From the NCBI GenBank assembly GCA_021158465.1, contig JAGGUN010000027.1, forward strand, positions 1 to 64,000: a DNA stretch of 64,000 nucleotides, given 5' to 3'. Under the pieces are notes generated by a model, which saw only the letters and a program-made list of their open reading frames with translations, did no database searches and was not told the DNA's origin. This DNA comes from a bacterium. GTDB lineage: Bacteria > UBP14 > UBA6098 > 4484-93. Shown piece after piece: positions 52,936-63,227 of the stretch. A program made the translations under genes and the position numbers. Numbering within the stretch: the first letter of the stretch is position 1; each line of letters starts with the position of its first letter.

Positions 52936-54060
52936 CTATCCATAGATTCTTGAGTACTCCTCGAGCGAATTTTCAACAAATAAGCGAACATTCTCGATGA
53001 AGTTTTTCTTGTCAAAACGGAGGACAGAGTTCCGCAAAAGCTCTGGCTCAAAGCTATACGGGTCAAAATTCCTTATAACATCAACAATATCCTCTGTTCT
53101 TTGATGTGCAAAAAACTTGCCTGTTTTGCCAGGGAGAACGGTCTCAAGGACGCCTCCCTTCCCATATGCTATAACCGGTCTACCAGTAGCCAACGCCTCC
53201 ACAGCCGTTATCCCAAAGTCCTCCTCCTGCGGAAAGATAAGCGCCTTCGCACGAGAGATCACCCTATATTTCCCCTCATCAGAAAGCCAACCGGTGAACT
53301 CAACATTCGATGGCGCACAACGCCTAAGTTTCTTTTCCTCCTGACCCGAACCTATTATAACAAGCTTCTCATCAGGAAGATACCGAAAAGCATCCAACAC
53401 AAGGTCAACCTTCTTGTAAGGAACAAGCCTCGACACAAGCACATAATAGTCGTCGATACCATCGGAGAGAGGAATCCCGTCAATATTCACAGGCGGATAT
53501 ATTACCTTGCTCTCCCTATTGTAGTATTTTTTTATCCTCCTTCTGACATTTTCGGAGTTTGCAATAAAGTAGTCGACCCGCTGGGCGGACAGATAGTCCC
53601 ACATACGAAGATAATGAAATATATATGAGTAAGCAAGCTTCCTCGGAATATTCTTTGCATAAAACCCCTTATACTGGTAATAGAGTTCCCACGCCTGTCT
53701 CATAGGTGTATGGCAATAGCAGATATGGCAGGTCTCCTTCCGTGTCAAGACGCCCTTCGCCCAAAGGTATGAAGATGATATGACAAGGTCATACTGCTCC
53801 AAGCGGAACTGTTCCACAGCAGCCGGATAAAGCAAAAGAAAATACTTATAGAGCCTTTTCTTGAACGGGATATACCTTGACCAACCAAGCTCAGTTATCT
53901 TCCAACTCTTGAACTCATCTGGCAGATTCTCCGGAATATAGATTATGCTGTACACATCACTGTCTGGGAATATGTCGTGCAGAGCGAGAAGAACCCTCTC
54001 AGCTCCGCCATACTCAGTCAGAAAATCGTGTATTAAAGCAACCCTCATCGCGCTAAACAT
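52936..54060 (-). CDS. GT4-family glycosyltransferase
   Basis: About 374 residues from 54060, whose ATG shares one base with the upstream stop (TAATG); an ATG at 54048 (MRVALIHDFLTEYGGAERVL) is equally possible and is the usual family start. N-terminal acceptor half, C-terminal donor half with the retaining GT4 motif E-x7-E (EDFGITAVE) after FPQE. CYCHTPMRQAWELY is typical of mannosyltransferase-like GT4 enzymes. Probably adds one sugar of the surface glycan. Confidence 0.93.
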   Translation of the reverse strand: MFSAMRVALIHDFLTEYGGAERVLLALHDIFPDSDVYSIIYIPENLPDEFKSWKITELGWSRYIPFKKRLYKYFLLLYPAAVEQFRLEQYDLVISSSYLWAKGVLTRKETCHICYCHTPMRQAWELYYQYKGFYAKNIPRKLAYSYIFHYLRMWDYLSAQRVDYFIANSENVRRRIKKYYNRESKVIYPPVNIDGIPLSDGIDDYYVLVSRLVPYKKVDLVLDAFRYLPDEKLVIIGSGQEEKKLRRCAPSNVEFTGWLSDEGKYRVISRAKALIFPQEEDFGITAVEALATGRPVIAYGKGGVLETVLPGKTGKFFAHQRTEDIVDVIRNFDPYSFEPELLRNSVLRFDKKNFIENVRLFVENSLEEYSRIYG

Positions 54061-55244
54061 TAAATATAATTCATCCGTCTTTCCTGTAAAGCATTTTCTA
54101 TGACCTTGGAAATCTCTTCCAGACGCACTTCCCAAGAGTTCGCCTTTGCAAGAGCAATTCTCTTATTACTCTTATCGGGCAACCTCTCCACAAGCGCTTC
54201 TCTTATATTCTCAACAAACTCATCGGAAGATCTACTTATATACACCAGATCCTGATAACCCTCAAGCGACGGCAGGGAAGTCGCCACCACAGGCTTACCA
54301 GACGAAAGATACTCGAAGAGCTTCATAGGAAAAACAGAGAGCGTGTAATTATTCACGAGAAACGGAATAAGACAAACATCAAACAGGCGAAGATAGGATG
54401 GAAGAACAGAATAATCCCTTTTGCCCAGAAGATAGATGTTGGAGAGATTAAGCATTGTTCTTCCTTTTCCCTCATCTGTCAACCCGACGGGTCCGATGAG
54501 GACAAAACTGACATCTGGGAGCCTCTCTGCCGCATACCGGACAAGAGAAAAATCGAATTTGTAGTCGTCCATTGCACCGAAGAAGCCTGCAATCGGGCGA
54601 GGAATACTCTTCATATCATCGGGTAGAGGCAAATCCTCCCGCGAACGCGAGAAATGGTGGTAATCCGCAACATTTGTCATAAGATAGATCCTTGGAGAGT
54701 ATCTCTTCTTTGCATCCAAAAGAGACGAGGATGTAACAATGGTTATATCCGCGGACGAGAGAAATTTCCTCTCCATTTCTGTTATTCTATCCGATACTCC
54801 CGGGAATTGAGAGATGTCATCGACACAGTGGTAGAGCGTCAGCTTCTCGCCGAGCTTGCCACAGAGGAAGCAGCCGTTGGGCAGATAGCTCCAGAGGATC
54901 GGTGAAGAGAAGCGGAGCATTTGCTGGAGCAATTTTATATACATCATCAACAGCCAGTGATTTATCCGGTTTATCGCCGGACTATCATAGTAAGGAAGAA
55001 TAACAGGAGAAAAGACATATACATTCCTCTGTGGCTTTTGGACAACGCCAAAAAACCTAAGTAGCCTCCGTATTATTCTCCTTATATCCCTTGAGGATGG
55101 AACAGGTCTCCTCAGACCAAGCGATTCGATATAGAGAACCCTGTTGCACTCAGCCAGCCGAGATGCAATATGCTGCTTGTTTGTCCACAATGTCGCATCC
55201 CAGTCCGCAGAGGAAAGGATAATTATGTTCTCTCCTCGTATCAT
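54060..55244 (-). CDS. Glycosyltransferase, GT1/GT4-like
   Basis: A 394-residue protein starting IIILSSADWDATLWTNKQHIASRLAE, a start often seen in glycan-cluster transferases of this kind, with GFFGAMDDYKFDFSLVRY opening the donor domain and FPMKLFEYLSSGKPVVAT near the nucleotide-binding site. It lacks a clean E-x7-E motif. It overlaps the neighbours by 4 nt and 1 nt. Confidence 0.9.
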   Translation of the reverse strand: MIRGENIIILSSADWDATLWTNKQHIASRLAECNRVLYIESLGLRRPVPSSRDIRRIIRRLLRFFGVVQKPQRNVYVFSPVILPYYDSPAINRINHWLLMMYIKLLQQMLRFSSPILWSYLPNGCFLCGKLGEKLTLYHCVDDISQFPGVSDRITEMERKFLSSADITIVTSSSLLDAKKRYSPRIYLMTNVADYHHFSRSREDLPLPDDMKSIPRPIAGFFGAMDDYKFDFSLVRYAAERLPDVSFVLIGPVGLTDEGKGRTMLNLSNIYLLGKRDYSVLPSYLRLFDVCLIPFLVNNYTLSVFPMKLFEYLSSGKPVVATSLPSLEGYQDLVYISRSSDEFVENIREALVERLPDKSNKRIALAKANSWEVRLEEISKVIENALQERRMNYI

Positions 55245-56323
55245 TGTAGCACCTTCCCCCAGAAATAAGGGAAACTCTTCTCCGGCAGGAACTTCTCCTG
55301 ATAGATCCTCCTCGCCCTGATGGAAAACTGCCGCCTTAAATAAGGATTACTTAGAAGAAGATATATCTTATTGTAAAGAGCTTCCTTATCCCCTACTGGG
55401 ACAAGAAAACCTGACTTACCATCCACGACGACCTCGGATATTCCTCCAACATCCGTGGCAACAACCGGGATACCATATCCTGCTGCCTCAACAAGCGAAA
55501 GCGGGATCCCCTCCTGCAACGAGGGAAGCACCACAATCGTTGCAATAGCGTAAACATTTTGTATGTCTTCTACAAATCCAAGAAACTCGACATTCCTATC
55601 GAGATTAAGCTGGTTTACATACAGTTCAAGGAAATCTCTCCTGTCACCATCACCTGCAATAATAAGTTTTGTATCGGGGAAAGAGCGTATAATCAGTGGC
55701 AGAATATCAAGAACTACCTCTATGTTCTTTTCCTTCGACAGACGAGAAACAACTGCAATCGTTGGAAACCGCTCCTTCCTTTCAATCGGATGAAGTGCAA
55801 CACCAACTGATGCAAGGGAAATCTTACCTCTCGATAGACCCAACGCTATAAACCTTCTCCTACTCCTGTCCGAGAAGGTTATAACCCTCTTTGCTCGTGA
55901 AGCAGCTTTCCTATAAAGCATCATCGCAAAAGGGTTCTTTACGAATGCAGCAGGAGGAGGCGCATGCTCAACCCAGATAACCGGTACTCCAAGAGAAAAG
56001 GCGGGCAAAGATGCAAGAAGTTGCTCCTTCTTGTACTGCAAGATAACAATGTCAAACCCTTCTTCAAGCAGTCTCTTTATCCTCTTTTGGTAAAATCTCC
56101 ACCCGATGATAAGGTCGAGAATTGTCTTTCTGCCAAGCTTCGGACCTATATCGAATATCCGCTTCTCAACAGGCACATTATCCGGGATAAGCGAAAGCAG
56201 ATGCGGCTTTGCAGCAATGGTCAGTTTTCCTTTTTCCTGCGGGAAGAATCCGATAGATTCAATGACAAATTTCTCTGCCCCGCCAACGGTATCTGTATTC
56301 AATATCCAGATGATTCGTCTCAT
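55241..56323 (-). CDS. GT4-family glycosyltransferase
   Basis: A 360-residue retaining glycosyltransferase. Start RIIWILNTDTVGGAEKFV, donor motif EGIPLSLVE (E-x7-E) followed by AAGYGIPVVATDVGG. Overlaps the next genes by 4 nt on each side. Substrate unknown. Confidence 0.94.
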   Translation of the reverse strand: MRRIIWILNTDTVGGAEKFVIESIGFFPQEKGKLTIAAKPHLLSLIPDNVPVEKRIFDIGPKLGRKTILDLIIGWRFYQKRIKRLLEEGFDIVILQYKKEQLLASLPAFSLGVPVIWVEHAPPPAAFVKNPFAMMLYRKAASRAKRVITFSDRSRRRFIALGLSRGKISLASVGVALHPIERKERFPTIAVVSRLSKEKNIEVVLDILPLIIRSFPDTKLIIAGDGDRRDFLELYVNQLNLDRNVEFLGFVEDIQNVYAIATIVVLPSLQEGIPLSLVEAAGYGIPVVATDVGGISEVVVDGKSGFLVPVGDKEALYNKIYLLLSNPYLRRQFSIRARRIYQEKFLPEKSFPYFWGKVLQ

Positions 56324-57498
56324 CTACCGCCCTCGATAAGGTAGCCCAATATATCGGCAAGACGCTTAGCCTGATTTTTCCTGTTAAATCTCTCGTATAC
56401 TTTTGGGTCAGGGGAAAACTCACAGGATTCTATCATCTTTGATAACTTATCCGCAATATCGGCTACATCGCTACATCTTGCTACGATGCCGAGGTTGTAT
56501 CTCTCAATCAATTCCTTTGCCTCATTCTTTTCTGGCAAGAGAGCGAATATCGGTCGGCGTGCACCGATATACTCGAAGAGCTTCGATGGCAAGAGTTGAC
56601 CACAGGACTGACAATCGGGCACCATAAGTAAAAAAGCGGAGGCTTGTTCCATCACACGGTATATTTCACTGTGCGGACGAGGAGAAAGCGATTTCACTAT
56701 CTCTCCAAGATCTTCTTTCTTAACCAGCCTGCTAAATTCATCTGTTGTCTGCCCGACAAACAGAGCCTCAAAGTTATCTTTCGTTAATATTCCTTTTCTC
56801 TTGAGCTTGCTTACAGCAAGCAGGAGATTATCCGCTCTCATCGTCCGGGAAATTGTGCCTGTATAGAGCATAGAAAACTTACCCGATTGACCAAGCCTCT
56901 TATCGCCGAAATCATCGGGGTCAAACCCGTTCGGGATAAAGACAACCTTCTCAGCAATATTATACTTCGAGATAAAATAGTCCGCTATACCCCTCATCGC
57001 AGTCAGGATGACATCTGCATTCTCCGCGATAGATTGCTCGAGCCTGGCATCATATCTTCTCCTCCAGAACGGGGCAGAATAAAAAGGATGCGATAAGAAC
57101 CCATCACGGAAGTCAGCTACCCAAGGAATACCAAACCTCTGTTTTAATTGTAGAGCGACCCAGTGAGCAGTCGGGAGTGGGTGAGTTGAAAAGATTATAT
57201 CGATTCGGTTCTCCCTGAACGCCTTCTTCGCCAGACGAAGATATCTTAGGTTACGCAGGGGTTTCCCAATTGAGCTAATATTATCAATCGATGGGGATAA
57301 TCGATAAATTGTTGCCTCCCTCACGTCGTCAAGGAGGGATTCGTCGATATAGGCTCTCTTGAAGTAGCCCTTATCGAGTGAGACAATAACAGGTTGGTAG
57401 CCGAACTCTGGCAGGTACTTTACGAACTTTGCCATCCTGATTGTTCCAGCACCTCCAACAGGCGGAGCAGAAGCAGATATAACAAGTAGACCAAGCAT
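56320..57498 (-). CDS. Glycosyltransferase, GT4-like
   Basis: About 392 residues from the ATG at 57498, which has GAGGTGGGAA in front; the frame opens further at 57531 within asnB. N-terminus LGLLVISASAPPVGGAGTIR, VADFRDGF and PSKLFEYIGARRPIFAL near the donor site, as in the group that resembles WbuB/FnlC-type transferases. No full E-x7-E. It is 8 nt behind asnB. Confidence 0.92.
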   Translation of the reverse strand: MLGLLVISASAPPVGGAGTIRMAKFVKYLPEFGYQPVIVSLDKGYFKRAYIDESLLDDVREATIYRLSPSIDNISSIGKPLRNLRYLRLAKKAFRENRIDIIFSTHPLPTAHWVALQLKQRFGIPWVADFRDGFLSHPFYSAPFWRRRYDARLEQSIAENADVILTAMRGIADYFISKYNIAEKVVFIPNGFDPDDFGDKRLGQSGKFSMLYTGTISRTMRADNLLLAVSKLKRKGILTKDNFEALFVGQTTDEFSRLVKKEDLGEIVKSLSPRPHSEIYRVMEQASAFLLMVPDCQSCGQLLPSKLFEYIGARRPIFALLPEKNEAKELIERYNLGIVARCSDVADIADKLSKMIESCEFSPDPKVYERFNRKNQAKRLADILGYLIEGGR

Positions 57499-57506
57499 TT
57501 CCCACC

Positions 57507-59420
57507 TCAGCCGAAATACTGCCTCATCCACAGCTCAAGGTTGAACAGTCTCCAGATATTCCCGGAGGGAATGCGAGACCGCCCTTCAACAAACGCCTCA
57601 TAATACCCTCTCAGCTCGTCCGGATACACAAATTCCGAAATCCTCAGGTTCTTATCCGAGAAGATGTCCCGTATCCAGTCCCTCAGCTCGTCCTTGAGCC
57701 ATATCTCTTGGGGCGTAACAAACCCCATCTTGTCCTTTCTATTCCTTATAATATCGGGTAATATTCCTCTCATCGCCTCACGCAGGACATACTTCGTCCA
57801 GCCGTTGTTTATCTTGAATACTGCCGGGAGCGAAAACACAAACTCGACAAGCCTGTAGTCGAGGAAAGGGAGGCGGGATTCAATAGAGTATGCCATCGAG
57901 CTTCTGTCCTCGAAACGGAGAAGTCTTGGCAAACTGTAAAAAAGTGTATCCTGCATAAGCTTCGTCTGAAGATTTCTTCTGTTCACCTGCTCGAGATAAT
58001 GTCGGAAACGGATACTGTGCTTTCTTGCAAAATCCTCTCTGATGACCCCCGTAAGGCTTATCGGATTGAAGGCATCTCGTAGAAGGTTCTTCAGGGAGCT
58101 CGGCAGGAGGGTAAATCCTATAAATGCGAACTCGATATGAAGTTTCTTTTTGTTATTTTTTATATGTTCATAATAAAACGGGAACTCGTGCAGAAACTTC
58201 CCTATATGGGCTTCCCTGATGAGCTGTATTATAAATGTTCGGTAGTATGGTGCATATCCTGCGAGCATCTCGTCGGAGCCCTGCCCATCGAGGACCACCT
58301 TGACGCCACATCTTCTGGCGAGCTTGAACACATTCCACTGGGCATACATACTCGTTCCACCTATCGGCTCATCCTGATGATAAATAAGACGGTCCATTTC
58401 TTCCAGCAGTTCATCAGATTTCGGGAATATCCAGTTTCGCTCAGCCCCTGTTATCTTGATTACAACATTTGAGTATCTCCTCTCATCGAAGCGTGGGTCA
58501 TCGAAGCAGGAGGAAAATGTTTTCAGATGTTCACCGACAAGCGATCTGTCGAGCAGATGCTCATCTATGAGCAGTTTGTTTGCCACCATAACTACCGTCG
58601 ATGAGTCAACTCCACCGGAGAGGCAAGCACCAACAGGCACATCAGAGCGCAGACGAAGCCTGACAGAATCAAAAAAGAGCTCCCGCAACCGCTCGAATAT
58701 CTCATCAGCATCAAGACCACCACAGATGGAACGAGAATTGTAGTCAAGCTCCCAGTATCTGTCAAAACTTATACCACTCGAGTCCAGCAGAAGGTTTGTC
58801 CCAGGAGAAAGCTTTTTTATCCCCTTAAAGAATGTCTCATCGTTGTAGTCCAATCCCGCCCAGACGAGATAGTCATATACTATTCCACTGTTTATAACCT
58901 TCGGAACATTCGGATGAACGATAAGAGACTTAATCTCCGAGGCGAAGAGAAAAATCTTACCATCTCTAAAGAAATAGAAAAGCGGTTTTATCCCGAGGCG
59001 GTCTCTCGAGAGGAAAAGCGTTTTCGCATCCTTATCCCATATAGCAAAAGCCCACATACCGTTGAAACGCTTGACACAGTCCCTCCCCCACCTATCATAT
59101 GCGGCAAGTATAACCTCTGTATCGGTTCTCGAGCGGAACTTATACCCCTCTTTCTCAAGCTCTTCCCGAAGCTCGATATAGTTGTATACCTCACCGTTGA
59201 GCACGATCGTGTATCTTCCATCGAGATACTGCATCGGCTGATGCCCGGCATCTGTCAGGTCGAGGATGGAAAGCCTCCTGTGTGCAAGACCGAGATTCTC
59301 GTCTATAAATATTCCGGCATCATCTGGTCCCCTGTGTATCAGGGTATCACGCATCCTGATAAGGAGCCTCCTGTCAACAGGAGAACCATCAAGATTAAAT
59401 ATACCTACTATTCCGCACAT
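57507..59420 (-). CDS. asnB: Asparagine synthetase (glutamine-hydrolysing)
   Basis: A 637-residue enzyme. N-terminal glutaminase with nucleophile Cys2 (MCGIVGIFNLDG) and IHRGPDDAG; synthetase domain with the ATP loop SGGVDSS and a QGSDEMLAGY. AsnB-type enzymes in glycan clusters often amidate a sugar carboxylate rather than aspartate, so the substrate may be a uronic-acid residue (inference). It overlaps the upstream glycosyltransferase by 13 nt. Confidence 0.95.
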   Translation of the reverse strand: MCGIVGIFNLDGSPVDRRLLIRMRDTLIHRGPDDAGIFIDENLGLAHRRLSILDLTDAGHQPMQYLDGRYTIVLNGEVYNYIELREELEKEGYKFRSRTDTEVILAAYDRWGRDCVKRFNGMWAFAIWDKDAKTLFLSRDRLGIKPLFYFFRDGKIFLFASEIKSLIVHPNVPKVINSGIVYDYLVWAGLDYNDETFFKGIKKLSPGTNLLLDSSGISFDRYWELDYNSRSICGGLDADEIFERLRELFFDSVRLRLRSDVPVGACLSGGVDSSTVVMVANKLLIDEHLLDRSLVGEHLKTFSSCFDDPRFDERRYSNVVIKITGAERNWIFPKSDELLEEMDRLIYHQDEPIGGTSMYAQWNVFKLARRCGVKVVLDGQGSDEMLAGYAPYYRTFIIQLIREAHIGKFLHEFPFYYEHIKNNKKKLHIEFAFIGFTLLPSSLKNLLRDAFNPISLTGVIREDFARKHSIRFRHYLEQVNRRNLQTKLMQDTLFYSLPRLLRFEDRSSMAYSIESRLPFLDYRLVEFVFSLPAVFKINNGWTKYVLREAMRGILPDIIRNRKDKMGFVTPQEIWLKDELRDWIRDIFSDKNLRISEFVYPDELRGYYEAFVEGRSRIPSGNIWRLFNLELWMRQYFG

Positions 59421-60535
59421 CCGAGAACCCTTTCATATAGTTCAAGTAATTTCTTCTCCTCATTTTCCCAGCAGAAAAGATGCTTCTTCTCGTGCATATT
59501 CCTCTTAACAAGATTGTAGAAATTCCTATCGAAGGCAAGACGCTTTACAGCGGAGACGACAGCATCCGTATCGTTCGGGTCAACGGCTGCTCCAAAGCCA
59601 TATTTCTCAACAAATTTCTTCATCTCAGGGGCATCGGAAACGACCATAGGCAGTTCCGCAAGTATGAAATCGAAGAACTTGTTGGGCAGGCTAAAGTGTA
59701 TATCAACATCGTTTGTATCGGGTAGATAAAATCCGATGTCCGCAGATGCTGTCGCCTCGAGAAGCTCATATTCCGGCTCGAGGAAACCGAGGTAAAACAC
59801 ATTTCCACCGGCAAACCTCTCAAGCATAGCAGGTCCAGCAAGAGCCAGAACAAAAGGCTTGCCAACAAGATGGGCAATCTTTACCATCCTTTCAATCCCA
59901 CGGGATGGGCTATATCCTCCCTGATGGAAGAGGATTATACTTTCATCCGGCAAGCCGAGTTGCTCCCTTATAAAGTCGCATTTCTTGACCTCCGTATATT
60001 CCCTCGTGTTCAAAATGGAAAGAGGAGTCCTCTCGAGACGATGCACCCTTTTTAGTTCCTGTGCCAGAAGACCGCTAACGGTAATAACAGCATCTGCTTT
60101 CCCAATGTATTTTCTCTCACCCATTCTGGCGAAGGTATACGCAATATTGTATTTTAAGCTACGCTTTGTCCTCGGCTTGAAGAATACATCGTGTGCATCG
60201 TAAATAAGCTTCGCATTATCCCTTTTTGCAAGCCTATATCCAAACGGCAGTGTCGGGGCGTCGTGGCAATGATACAAATCAAAATGCTTATCCTTGAAAA
60301 AACGATACAATGTTTTTATCGCTGCAATCCTCTTGTGTGGATAAAGCGATGTTGGAAACGCGTCATCGAATATCCTGTATACTATGAAATTTCCCTTATC
60401 CTCAAAACTCGATTGACTCTCCCTTTTACCCATAACAATCGTAACATCATATCTCTTCGAAAGGCTTCTTGCCTCCTTCCAGACACGATAGTCTACATCC
60501 TCTCTGGAGAAAAGTAGCATAGCAACAGTCTTCAT
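59408..60535 (-). CDS. Glycosyltransferase
   Basis: 375 residues from the ATG at 60535, which overlaps the upstream stop as ATGA; the longer frame from 60709 lies within the PHP gene. Start MKTVAMLLFSREDVDYRVWKEA; YHCHDAPTLPFGYRLAK, VYDAHDVF-type segment (IYDAHDVFFKP) and HQGGYSPSRGIE near the donor site, which places it near GT4 transferases of capsule clusters. No full E-x7-E motif. Confidence 0.92.
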   Translation of the reverse strand: MKTVAMLLFSREDVDYRVWKEARSLSKRYDVTIVMGKRESQSSFEDKGNFIVYRIFDDAFPTSLYPHKRIAAIKTLYRFFKDKHFDLYHCHDAPTLPFGYRLAKRDNAKLIYDAHDVFFKPRTKRSLKYNIAYTFARMGERKYIGKADAVITVSGLLAQELKRVHRLERTPLSILNTREYTEVKKCDFIREQLGLPDESIILFHQGGYSPSRGIERMVKIAHLVGKPFVLALAGPAMLERFAGGNVFYLGFLEPEYELLEATASADIGFYLPDTNDVDIHFSLPNKFFDFILAELPMVVSDAPEMKKFVEKYGFGAAVDPNDTDAVVSAVKRLAFDRNFYNLVKRNMHEKKHLFCWENEEKKLLELYERVLGCAE

Positions 60536-61233
60536 AAGTGCGACCTCTCCGCCGTCCTCATAACGGTTCGGGCAAACTTGAACGGTGCCAGAATATCCCC
60601 TGTTTTCGCAATCTTGACAACAGCAGATAACGGAACATAAACCATTGAAGAACCCCTTGGTGTCAATATCCTCCTCGGAGAACTCATAAGAGCATTTTTC
60701 AGGTTGCACTCGGTCATATCCCCGTCAAAATCAAGCTCAACAATTGTCCTGAATAACTCGCATTCGAAGTGAGCATCTATCCCGGAGAGCGCAGGTTTGC
60801 CAAACCTTCTTGCAAGATTATATGCCTTCCTGTTATCCGAGGGTAATACCCTTGCATTGTAAGTCTCGATCATATCGCAAGACCTTACCAAATCTTCCGT
60901 CAAGATGTGCGCCCTATACGGGTGAGCAAGAAGCGTTATCCCACCCTGCTTATGCACCTCACAGATAAAATCCTCCCACCTCCGGCTCTTTATCTCATCC
61001 CTTATGAAGATCGCTATGATGTCACCCGCATCGGTCAGGTATTCCGCTGCAATCGGAATGATAATACCTGTGTCATTTATCTTGTTTGCCATAACGGAAC
61101 CCGCTATCGTGTCGTGGTCGGAGATTATGAGTAGGTCAATCCGCTCTTCCTTTGCCCTTTTAAGAACCTCAACAATCGAGAGATACGAGTCGTAGGAGAA
61201 ATGCGTATGTATGTGCGATGCAACCCTTATCAT
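60532..61233 (-). CDS. PHP-domain phosphoesterase
   Basis: A 233-residue protein with the four PHP metal motifs: SHIHTHFSYDS near the start, ISDHDT, AAEYLT plus LLAHPYR, and GIDAHFE. The family includes TrpH-type nucleotide phosphatases and CpsB-type protein-tyrosine phosphatases; length and context (capsule-like genes) leave both open. It overlaps the flippase and the next glycosyltransferase by 4 nt each. Confidence 0.92.
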   Translation of the reverse strand: MIRVASHIHTHFSYDSYLSIVEVLKRAKEERIDLLIISDHDTIAGSVMANKINDTGIIIPIAAEYLTDAGDIIAIFIRDEIKSRRWEDFICEVHKQGGITLLAHPYRAHILTEDLVRSCDMIETYNARVLPSDNRKAYNLARRFGKPALSGIDAHFECELFRTIVELDFDGDMTECNLKNALMSSPRRILTPRGSSMVYVPLSAVVKIAKTGDILAPFKFARTVMRTAERSHL

Positions 61234-62510
61234 CTTCCGATAAAGAACGAGAGTTTAACCTTATTTATCTTCAGAAATCCTATAAAATATATAATAAATG
61301 TCGGGATAAATGAGATGCTCGATGCAACACCTGCACCGACGATGCCATATCTCGGTATCAAGAAAAAGTTCAAAGGGATGTTGAGAGCCAGCCCGACAAC
61401 TGTTCCAACAGGATGATACCAAGGATACCCCTTCCCAGCGAGGTTCTCGGCAAGTGGTGATGTAACAGTCTGCAGTATCACCCTCGGTGTGAGCGCAAGT
61501 AGCGCAGGATAAGAGGCAATGAACCTCTCTCCAAACAGACCACCGATTAACCACTTAAAGAACCAAGGCAAAGCAAAGACGAGCATTCCAGTGACAACAG
61601 AGATAGAACCAAATACCCAGAAAAGCTTGCGGACAAGGAAAAGCGTCTTTCCCGTTTTATCCGATGATACCTTGGGGAAGAGAACAATCCCTGCGTATTT
61701 GGGCAATCGTCCTGCCATCTCGATAAGGTTCACGGCAAGAGCATACAGTCCGACATCGTATGCCCCACCACCGAGATATGCGATAAGATAAAAATCTGAA
61801 CGGAGAAGCAGTAGACCAGCTAAGTTGGAGACGAGTGACCGTGAACCGGTGGAAAGCAACTGCCCAACAAACCATCTCGCTTCCCTGCCAAAATCCAAGA
61901 CAATCTTGAACCCCTTCTGAAAAAGATAGAGGTTCGCAACAAAAACAACCACGAACGAGAGGACAGCAGAAGAAAGAGCGGTCGTCACGGTAAGCCTACC
62001 CGTGAAGTAGAGCAGAACTATCGCCGGAACATAGACAAAAAGAAGCCTAAACAGAGCAGAAAGGTTATATACAACAAACTCTTGCAAGCCGAGAAAGATT
62101 GTCCTTATGTTCGTATTCCAGATGGTAAGAAGCGTAAAGAAGAAAAGCAAAATCCGCCAGTAGGGGTGGATGACAATATCGCTTTTGGGGAAAAGAAGCC
62201 TGACAATTCCATTCCCCCAGAAACCGACGAGAAACGCCAAAACAGCAGCAGATACCAAACCTATCAAAACCGAAGCAGAGAATATCTGGGAGAGCTTCTC
62301 CCTATGTCCTCCGATGTGGACGACAAGCGAGCCCGAGAGCCCAAACCCCAAAACCAGCGCAAGAATTCCACCGGTCGAAAGTATAAGCGACAACGCTCCC
62401 TTCCCGGCAGGACCGAGTGCACGAGCAACGAGAATAGATGCTACAAAGTTTAAGGCGAGTATCGCTACCTGCGTGCCGGTCGTCAAAAGAAAGGCATGGC
62501 GAAACCTCAA
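61230..62510 (-). CDS. Polysaccharide flippase (MOP/Wzx-like)
   Basis: A 426-residue protein with ~12-14 membrane helices. Start RHAFLLTTGTQVAILALNF, VARALGPAGKGAL and a C-terminal GAGVASSISFIPTFIIY are typical of the polysaccharide exporter branch of the MOP superfamily. It would move lipid-linked oligosaccharide to the periplasmic face of the inner membrane. It overlaps dapB by 4 nt, so it is joined to a cell-wall precursor gene. Confidence 0.93.
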   Translation of the reverse strand: MRFRHAFLLTTGTQVAILALNFVASILVARALGPAGKGALSLILSTGGILALVLGFGLSGSLVVHIGGHREKLSQIFSASVLIGLVSAAVLAFLVGFWGNGIVRLLFPKSDIVIHPYWRILLFFFTLLTIWNTNIRTIFLGLQEFVVYNLSALFRLLFVYVPAIVLLYFTGRLTVTTALSSAVLSFVVVFVANLYLFQKGFKIVLDFGREARWFVGQLLSTGSRSLVSNLAGLLLLRSDFYLIAYLGGGAYDVGLYALAVNLIEMAGRLPKYAGIVLFPKVSSDKTGKTLFLVRKLFWVFGSISVVTGMLVFALPWFFKWLIGGLFGERFIASYPALLALTPRVILQTVTSPLAENLAGKGYPWYHPVGTVVGLALNIPLNFFLIPRYGIVGAGVASSISFIPTFIIYFIGFLKINKVKLSFFIGR

Positions 62511-63223
62511 ACCTGCCCCCCAATAAGGTCATCCATAGTGTAATACCCCGGTGGCTTGCCTGCCAGAAACCGAACCGCACGGAGCGCACCATCGGCGAAT
62601 ACCCTCCGCGAAATAGCACGATGCGAAAGAGAAAGTAGCTCATTCCCGCAACCGAATATCACCCTGTGGTCACCAGGAACCTCACCCAATCTGAGCGAGT
62701 GAACGGGAATCTGCTCTTTTTTCTTCTCCTCTATAACCTGCGCAAGCATCTTTGCCGTCCCACTCGGAGCATCCTTCTTGTGGATATGATGAACCTCTTC
62801 TATCTCAATCTGAGAACCGGGAAGAAGTTCAGCCGCAACAGCAACCAACCTCATCAAGACCGCCACTCCAATGCTAAAATTAAACGATTGAAAAACAGGA
62901 ATCTCCTTTCCAGCCGTCCTAAACCGCTCAACTTCTTTATCCGTCAAGGATGTGGAACCCGACACAATCGGAAGATGGTTCCTCTCACAAAACGACAGCG
63001 CATACAATGCTCCCTCTCTGCCCGAAAAGTCGATAACCACATCAACATTAGGAACACTCAAGACATCAGGCAGGAAAACAGAGACTCTCTCCCCAAGGAA
63101 AAAGACTGGAGAAGGCTTCCTGTCAATACCTGCAACAGGTTTTATATCCTGCGTAGCTTCCATCGCCCGCAATAGCTCATTCCCCATCCTACCAGATATC
63201 CCCCAGATTGCAACTCTTATCAT
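62507..63223 (-). CDS. dapB: 4-hydroxy-tetrahydrodipicolinate reductase
   Basis: 238 residues from the ATG at 63223, preceded by GGAGGGTAAAGGT; other ATGs at 63238 and 63262 lie in the preceding gene. NAD(P)H-dependent enzyme of the DAP/lysine pathway. MIRVAIWGISGRMG and the hallmark EVHHIHKKDAPSGTA, then the C-terminal MDDLIGG. It supplies DAP to murE, 30 kb away. Overlaps the flippase by 4 nt. Confidence 0.96.
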   Translation of the reverse strand: MIRVAIWGISGRMGNELLRAMEATQDIKPVAGIDRKPSPVFFLGERVSVFLPDVLSVPNVDVVIDFSGREGALYALSFCERNHLPIVSGSTSLTDKEVERFRTAGKEIPVFQSFNFSIGVAVLMRLVAVAAELLPGSQIEIEEVHHIHKKDAPSGTAKMLAQVIEEKKKEQIPVHSLRLGEVPGDHRVIFGCGNELLSLSHRAISRRVFADGALRAVRFLAGKPPGYYTMDDLIGGQV

Positions 63224-63227
63224 ACCT